Source of the DNA: Flavobacteriales bacterium
Lineage (GTDB): Bacteria; Bacteroidota; Bacteroidia; Flavobacteriales_E; Vicingaceae
Assembly: GCA_905339165.1 (NCBI GenBank)
Contig: CAJPFH010000012.1
Coordinates: 123,549 to 187,548 of the forward strand
Direction of reading: 5' to 3'
Length of the DNA stretch: 64,000 nt
The notes beneath the pieces were generated by a model. It did no database searches and was not told the origin of the DNA. It saw only the letters and a program-made list of their open reading frames with translations. Below, piece after piece: positions 59,721-64,000 of the stretch. The stretch's first letter is position 1, and each line of letters begins with the position of its first letter. A program made the position numbers and the translations under genes.

Positions 59721-61184
59721 ATGCAGGAATTAAAAGACCTTTTATATAAAACAAGAATTGAAGAAATCATTGGGAGTACCCATCTTTCTATTAAAAATAT
59801 TTCTTTCGATTCCAGAACCGTTAATACCGAGACTCTATTTGTTGCCGTGAAAGGCGAACAAACAGACGGGCATCAATTCATTTCTTCGGCTATAGAAAAA
59901 GGCGCAGTAGCTGTTTTATGCGAAGCACTGCCCGATTTCTTAGAAAACAACACTACCTATATCCGCGTAAAAAACAGCAGTGAAGCACTTGGAATAATTG
60001 CCTCCAACTTTTATCAAAATCCTTCTGAAAAATTAAAATTAATCGGTATTACCGGAACCAATGGGAAAACGACTACAGCCACTTTACTATACCATCTGTT
60101 TACCGAATTAGGTTATCGTTGCGGCCTCCTCTCTACCGTTATAAACAAAATTGCCGACAAAGAAATTAAAGCAACGCACACCACACCCGATGCCATTACG
60201 CTCAACTACTTACTCAATGAAATGGTATTACAAAATTGTACCCATTGCTTTATGGAAGTTAGTTCACATGCCGTTGTACAAAGCCGTATCTCCGGATTAA
60301 ATTATAGTGGTGGAATTTTTACAAACATTACCCACGATCATCTCGACTATCACAAAACATTTGAAGATTACATTCATGCAAAAAAAGGATTTTTTGATTT
60401 ACTAAAAGAAAATGCCTTCGCTCTAGTAAATAAAGACGATAAAAACAGCATGATTATGTTGCAAAATACCAAAGCAAAAAAATACACCTTTTCGTTAAAA
60501 TCAATGGCCGACTTTAATGCCAAAATAATTGAAAATCAATTTAACGGAATGCTTCTGAATATTAATGGAAACGAAGTGTGGACAAAGTTAATCGGAGGGT
60601 TTAATGCATATAACCTCTTAGGAATATACGCAGCAGCCATTCTGTTAAATACAGAAAAATTAGAGGCTTTAACAGCTATTAGTAAGCTCGATGCCGTAGA
60701 AGGTAGGTTCCAGCACATTAAAACCGACAATGGTATTTCTGCCATTGTTGATTATGCCCATACACCGGACGCTCTAAAAAATGTTTTAAATACCATTAAA
60801 GAAATAAGAACCGGAAACGAAAGTGTAATAACCATTGTAGGTTGCGGTGGAAACAGAGACAAAGAGAAAAGACCTCTTATGGCAAAAATTGCCTGCGAAC
60901 TCAGCAACAAGGTAATTTTAACTTCAGACAATCCTAGAAAGGAAAACCCTGAAGATATTATAAATGAAATGAAAAAAGGAGTGGAACCCATACATTTTAA
61001 AAAAACGCTTTCCATTACCGACCGCAGAGAAGCCATCAAAACAGCCTGCTTATTAGCTCTACCGGGCGATATTATTCTTGTGGCAGGAAAAGGGCATGAG
61101 AAATACCAAGAAATAAACGGAGAAAAAATGCCTTTCGATGATTTAGAAATTCTTAAAAACAACCTGAAAATAATGGAAAAATAA
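59721..61184 (+). CDS. murE: UDP-MurNAc-L-Ala-D-Glu:meso-diaminopimelate ligase MurE
   Basis: 487 residues. The ATP loop is [19 protein letters not shown] (about 111-119). It is followed by [30 protein letters not shown] and [18 protein letters not shown], and the amino-acid selection motif [13 protein letters not shown] (DNPR at 403-406) indicates meso-diaminopimelate rather than lysine. It adds the third residue of the stem peptide in the cytoplasm. It starts 1 base after ftsI and ends overlapping the mraY ATG (TAATG). Confidence 0.96.
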   Translation: MQELKDLLYKTRIEEIIGSTHLSIKNISFDSRTVNTETLFVAVKGEQTDGHQFISSAIEKGAVAVLCEALPDFLENNTTYIRVKNSSEALGIIASNFYQNPSEKLKLIGITGTNGKTTTATLLYHLFTELGYRCGLLSTVINKIADKEIKATHTTPDAITLNYLLNEMVLQNCTHCFMEVSSHAVVQSRISGLNYSGGIFTNITHDHLDYHKTFEDYIHAKKGFFDLLKENAFALVNKDDKNSMIMLQNTKAKKYTFSLKSMADFNAKIIENQFNGMLLNINGNEVWTKLIGGFNAYNLLGIYAAAILLNTEKLEALTAISKLDAVEGRFQHIKTDNGISAIVDYAHTPDALKNVLNTIKEIRTGNESVITIVGCGGNRDKEKRPLMAKIACELSNKVILTSDNPRKENPEDIINEMKKGVEPIHFKKTLSITDRREAIKTACLLALPGDIILVAGKGHEKYQEINGEKMPFDDLEILKNNLKIMEK

Positions 61185-62437
61185 TGCTGTACTACCTATT
61201 CGAATACCTGAATCAATTAGATATACCCGGAGCCGGAGTGTTTAGATATATCTCTTTCAGAGCTGCTTCGGCTCTTATTCTTTCGCTCATAATATCCATG
61301 ATTTTCGGAAAAAGAATAATCCGAATGCTACATAAAAAACAAGTAGGGGAATCGATTCGAGACCTTGGATTAGAAGGGCAACTAGAAAAAAAAGGCACCC
61401 CTACCATGGGGGGGTTAATTATTCTTGCTGCCATTATCATTCCATCCTTGCTGTTTGCTAAACTAAACAATATCTACATTATATTAATGATTGTATCTAC
61501 CATAATGCTTGGCCTAATAGGCTTTGTAGATGATTATATCAAAGTGTTCAAAAAAAACAAAGACGGATTAGCCGGAAAATTTAAAGTAGCAGGCCAATTT
61601 TCGGTTGGTTTATTTGCTGCCATTACACTGTATTTTCATCCCGATGTGGTGGTAAAAAAGAAGATGTATAGCGAAACGGCTCCGGCACACGTTACCATTG
61701 AAATAGAAAATGATGTAGAAAAAAAGAAAGTTGAACACTACAACTGGGAAGAAATAAAATCTACTGTTACCACTATTCCTTTTTTCAAAAACAATGAATT
61801 TGATTACTCGAAATTACTTTCATTTATAGGAGAAAAGGCAGTAAGCTATTCGTGGTTGATTTTTATTCCTATTGTAATTTTTATAGTAACGGCTGTATCT
61901 AATGGAGCAAATATTACTGATGGTATCGATGGATTAGCAACAGGCACTTCGGCTATTATTGGAGCGGTTTTGGCTGTTTTTGCCTACGTTTCGGGTAATA
62001 CCGTTTTTGCAGACTACCTAAATATAATGTACATTCCCAACACCGGAGAGCTGGTAATTTTTATTTCGGCTTTTGTGGGAGCTTGTGTAGGATTTCTTTG
62101 GTACAATTCTTATCCGGCACAAGTGTTTATGGGCGATACCGGAAGTTTAGCATTAGGTGGAATTATTGCTGTTTTCTCTTTAGCTGTTCGAAAAGAACTG
62201 CTGATACCTGTTTTCTGCGGAATTTTTTTAATCGAAAACCTTTCGGTAATGATGCAGGTAAGTTACTTTAAATATACTAAAAGAAAATATGGAGAAGGCC
62301 GAAGAATTTTTAAAATGTCGCCTCTGCATCATCATTTTCAAAAATTAGGATACCACGAAGCAAAAATTGTTTCACGCTTTTGGATTGTGGGGATTATGCT
62401 GGCTATTCTTTCTATTGTAACCTTAAAACTTCGATAA
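61184..62437 (+). CDS. mraY: Phospho-MurNAc-pentapeptide transferase MraY, with enlarged periplasmic loop
   Basis: 417 residues versus about 360 in E. coli. Conserved MraY motifs: [41 protein letters not shown] (Asp pair), [26 protein letters not shown] and [16 protein letters not shown]. Ten membrane helices are expected. Between helices 4 and 5 there is an extra segment of about 50 residues, rich in Lys and Glu (about 153-210, [10 protein letters not shown] to FFKNNEF), in the periplasmic loop. The enzyme makes lipid I from UDP-MurNAc-pentapeptide and undecaprenyl phosphate. The insertion seems to be a Bacteroidota feature. Confidence 0.95.
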   Translation: MLYYLFEYLNQLDIPGAGVFRYISFRAASALILSLIISMIFGKRIIRMLHKKQVGESIRDLGLEGQLEKKGTPTMGGLIILAAIIIPSLLFAKLNNIYIILMIVSTIMLGLIGFVDDYIKVFKKNKDGLAGKFKVAGQFSVGLFAAITLYFHPDVVVKKKMYSETAPAHVTIEIENDVEKKKVEHYNWEEIKSTVTTIPFFKNNEFDYSKLLSFIGEKAVSYSWLIFIPIVIFIVTAVSNGANITDGIDGLATGTSAIIGAVLAVFAYVSGNTVFADYLNIMYIPNTGELVIFISAFVGACVGFLWYNSYPAQVFMGDTGSLALGGIIAVFSLAVRKELLIPVFCGIFLIENLSVMMQVSYFKYTKRKYGEGRRIFKMSPLHHHFQKLGYHEAKIVSRFWIVGIMLAILSIVTLKLR

Positions 62438-62444
62438 AAGAAAA

Positions 62445-63779
62445 ATGAAAAAGATTGTTATACTCGGTGCCGGAGAAAGTGGAGTGGGAGCTGCATTGCT
62501 TGCTAAAAAGCATGGGTATAATCCTTTTGTTTCCGACAAAAACAAAATAAAAGATAAGTATAAAAACATACTGATAGAAAATAATATTGCCTTTGAAGAA
62601 GAAAAACATACCGAAGAAAAAATTATTACTGCCACAGAATGTATTAAAAGTCCGGGAATACCCGATAAGTCGGATATAATAAAAACCCTTATTAAAAAAC
62701 AAATACCCATCATTTCAGAAATTGAATTTGCAGGGCGTTTTACCCAGGCAAAAAAAATATGTATTACCGGCAGCAACGGAAAAACTACCACCACACTTCT
62801 TACCTATCATATGTTAAAAAAGGCCGGTTTCAATGTACTTCTTGCAGGGAATGTAGGAAAAAGTATGGCCGCTGCCATTGCCGAAAAAGATTACGATTAC
62901 ATTGTAATTGAATTAAGCAGTTTTCAGCTCGATGGCATGTTCCGGTTTAAGGCCGATGTAGCCATTCTGCTAAATATTACACCCGACCATTTAGACCGCT
63001 ACAATTACGAATTTCAAAATTACATCGACTCCAAATTCAACATCATCAATAATCAAAACTCTTCCGATGCATTCATCTATTGCCTAGATGATAAAGTAAT
63101 ACAAAATGAATTAAAAAAAAGAAAGCTGCCAAGCCAACTGTTTCCATTTTCTATACTGCAAAAAGTAGATTCAGGAGGCTATTTAAATAATCAACATCTA
63201 ATTATTAACCTAAACAACCAACCCATCAACATGTCTATTCATGAATTAGCACTGCAAGGCAAACACAACATCTACAACTCGCTTGCGGCAAGTATTGCCG
63301 CACGTTTTCTCGATGTCAGCAAGGAAATCATCAGAGAAAGTTTATCTGATTTCCAAAACATTGAACACCGTTTGGAATTTGTTGCCAACATCCATGGCAT
63401 TGAATTTATTAACGATTCGAAAGCCACTAATGTAAACTCTACTTGGTATGCATTAGAAAGCTCCACCAAACCGGTAATTTGGATAGCCGGAGGAGTAGAT
63501 AAAGGGAATGACTATTCCTCGTTAGCCCCACTGATAAAGCAAAAAGTAAAAGGTATTGTTTGCCTCGGAAAAGACAACTCCAAAATTCATACGGCATTTG
63601 ATGAAATGATACCCCAAATTGTCGATGTAAATTCAGCTACCGATGCTGTTCAACATGCCTATAAAATGGCCAAAGCAGGTTATGTTGTTTTACTTTCGCC
63701 CGCTTGTGCCAGTTTCGATTTGTTCGAAAATTACGAAGACAGAGGACATCAATTTAAACAAGCAGTTAAAAATTTATAG
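62445..63779 (+). CDS. murD: UDP-MurNAc-L-alanine:D-glutamate ligase MurD
   Basis: 444 residues. N-terminal Rossmann-like VILGAGESGVGAALLAKKHG, ECIKSPGIPDKSDI, the ATP loop CITGSNGKTTTTLLTYHML (about 108-117), ELSSFQLDG, LNITPDHLDRY, GKHNIYNSLAA, FINDSKATNVNSTWYAL, WIAGGVDKGNDYS and LLSPACASFDLFENYEDRG are all canonical. It adds D-Glu to UDP-MurNAc-L-Ala in the cytoplasm. Seven bases follow the mraY stop. In most Bacteroidota ftsW comes next; here a different gene follows. Confidence 0.96.
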   Translation: MKKIVILGAGESGVGAALLAKKHGYNPFVSDKNKIKDKYKNILIENNIAFEEEKHTEEKIITATECIKSPGIPDKSDIIKTLIKKQIPIISEIEFAGRFTQAKKICITGSNGKTTTTLLTYHMLKKAGFNVLLAGNVGKSMAAAIAEKDYDYIVIELSSFQLDGMFRFKADVAILLNITPDHLDRYNYEFQNYIDSKFNIINNQNSSDAFIYCLDDKVIQNELKKRKLPSQLFPFSILQKVDSGGYLNNQHLIINLNNQPINMSIHELALQGKHNIYNSLAASIAARFLDVSKEIIRESLSDFQNIEHRLEFVANIHGIEFINDSKATNVNSTWYALESSTKPVIWIAGGVDKGNDYSSLAPLIKQKVKGIVCLGKDNSKIHTAFDEMIPQIVDVNSATDAVQHAYKMAKAGYVVLLSPACASFDLFENYEDRGHQFKQAVKNL

Positions 63780-63815
63780 CTTTTAAAATTTGGGATTCTG
63801 AAAAATCATGAACAA

Positions 63816-64000
63816 ATGAAACAGATTACAGAACATAGTAACCTAATTTTTTATATTGCCTCTTCAGCCGATTCGTTTAAAATAAATGAGCCGATAATTA
63901 TCATTACACACGCATCGGACTTGCATCTAAACTTACTCGAGAAAAATAGTTCTGAAATTAAATTAATAGTAGATATTGGAGGAAATTTGAATAAGATAAT
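63816..64000 (+). CDS. Unidentified gene after murD (3' end outside window)
   Basis: An ATG at 63816 opens a frame that stays open to the window edge (61 residues): it begins MKQITEHSNLIFYIASSADSF and continues with KINEPIIIITHASDLHLNLL and IKLIVDIGGNLNKI. It has alternating strands and no membrane helix, so it does not look like FtsW, the usual next gene. It starts 36 bases after murD. Too little is visible for a family assignment; it could be an inserted gene or the start of a different transcription unit. Confidence 0.5.
   Translation, partial: MKQITEHSNLIFYIASSADSFKINEPIIIITHASDLHLNLLEKNSSEIKLIVDIGGNLNKI

Noticed and set aside
60752..61162. Minus-strand open frame of 136 codons inside murE
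   Set aside because: Antisense shadow of the conserved murE C-terminal domain.
1..64000. Mobile elements, prophage, defence islands, rRNA or tRNA genes
   Set aside because: I looked for transposase, integrase and restriction motifs, terminal repeats and tRNA T-arm sequences by eye and found none; the genes are mostly conserved core functions.

Overview
The window is AT-rich chromosomal DNA from a member of the Bacteroidota, probably a Flavobacteriales-like lineage. Supporting signs are gldE-gldD in their usual mutY-ssb-gldE-gldD order, several proteins with type IX secretion (T9SS) C-terminal sorting domains of both type A and type B, a PorV/PorQ-family barrel beside a very large C25 protease, frequent TTG starts, few Shine-Dalgarno sequences, and promoters resembling the Bacteroidota pattern TTG-N17-23-TAnnTTTG. 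I saw no rRNA, tRNA, insertion sequence, prophage or CRISPR array. The content is mainly core genome.

Layout. 1-5.5 kb: a partial TPR-bearing phosphodiesterase with a small partner protein, a DUF2341/type A T9SS cargo protein, folD and a DUF3108 protein. 5.7-13.3 kb: an M23 peptidase, an M43 pappalysin-like T9SS protease, a GSCFA protein, a MurG-like glycosyltransferase, RNase G with an unlisted 31-residue basic protein, a TPR membrane protein and HU. 13.4-22.4 kb: mutY, ssb, gldE, gldD, bestrophin, ctaA, two small outer-membrane proteins, purS, pssA and a PorV/PorQ-like barrel. 22.4-34.9 kb: the 1675-residue C25 protease (PorU2-like), a STAS-like protein, a PolX-like protein whose polymerase domain appears inactive, a GH3 enzyme, a deoxynucleoside kinase, an outer-membrane protein and lipoproteins. 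34.9-55.6 kb: mfd, an O-methyltransferase, an M16 peptidase, a PorE-like protein ending in two SPOR-like domains, an MltF-like transglycosylase, a WG-repeat protein, a Nudix hydrolase, Nfu, Mrp/ApbC, a Big_5 lipoprotein, fRMsr, ComF, a coiled-coil protein, a type B T9SS cargo protein, a lipoprotein and an alpha/beta hydrolase.

55.8-63.8 kb is the start of the division and cell wall (dcw) cluster: mraZ-rsmH-ftsL-like-ftsI(PASTA)-murE-mraY-murD. It is tightly packed and preceded by three 10-bp repeats that look like an MraZ operator. The next gene, cut by the window edge, is not recognisable as ftsW.

Three themes link the genes: envelope biogenesis (dcw cluster, M23, MltF-like, SPOR-bearing protein, pssA), T9SS secretion and gliding (gldD/E, PorV/PorQ-like, C25 protease and four probable cargo proteins), and DNA/RNA maintenance (mutY, ssb, mfd, HU, PolX-like, RNase G). 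I found no clearly new defence or mobile system. The least ordinary items are the catalytically degenerate PolX, the double-SPOR PorE-like protein, the giant C25 protease with an internal cysteine cluster, the tiny basic protein beside rng, a strong Shine-Dalgarno sequence before HU, and the break in the dcw cluster.
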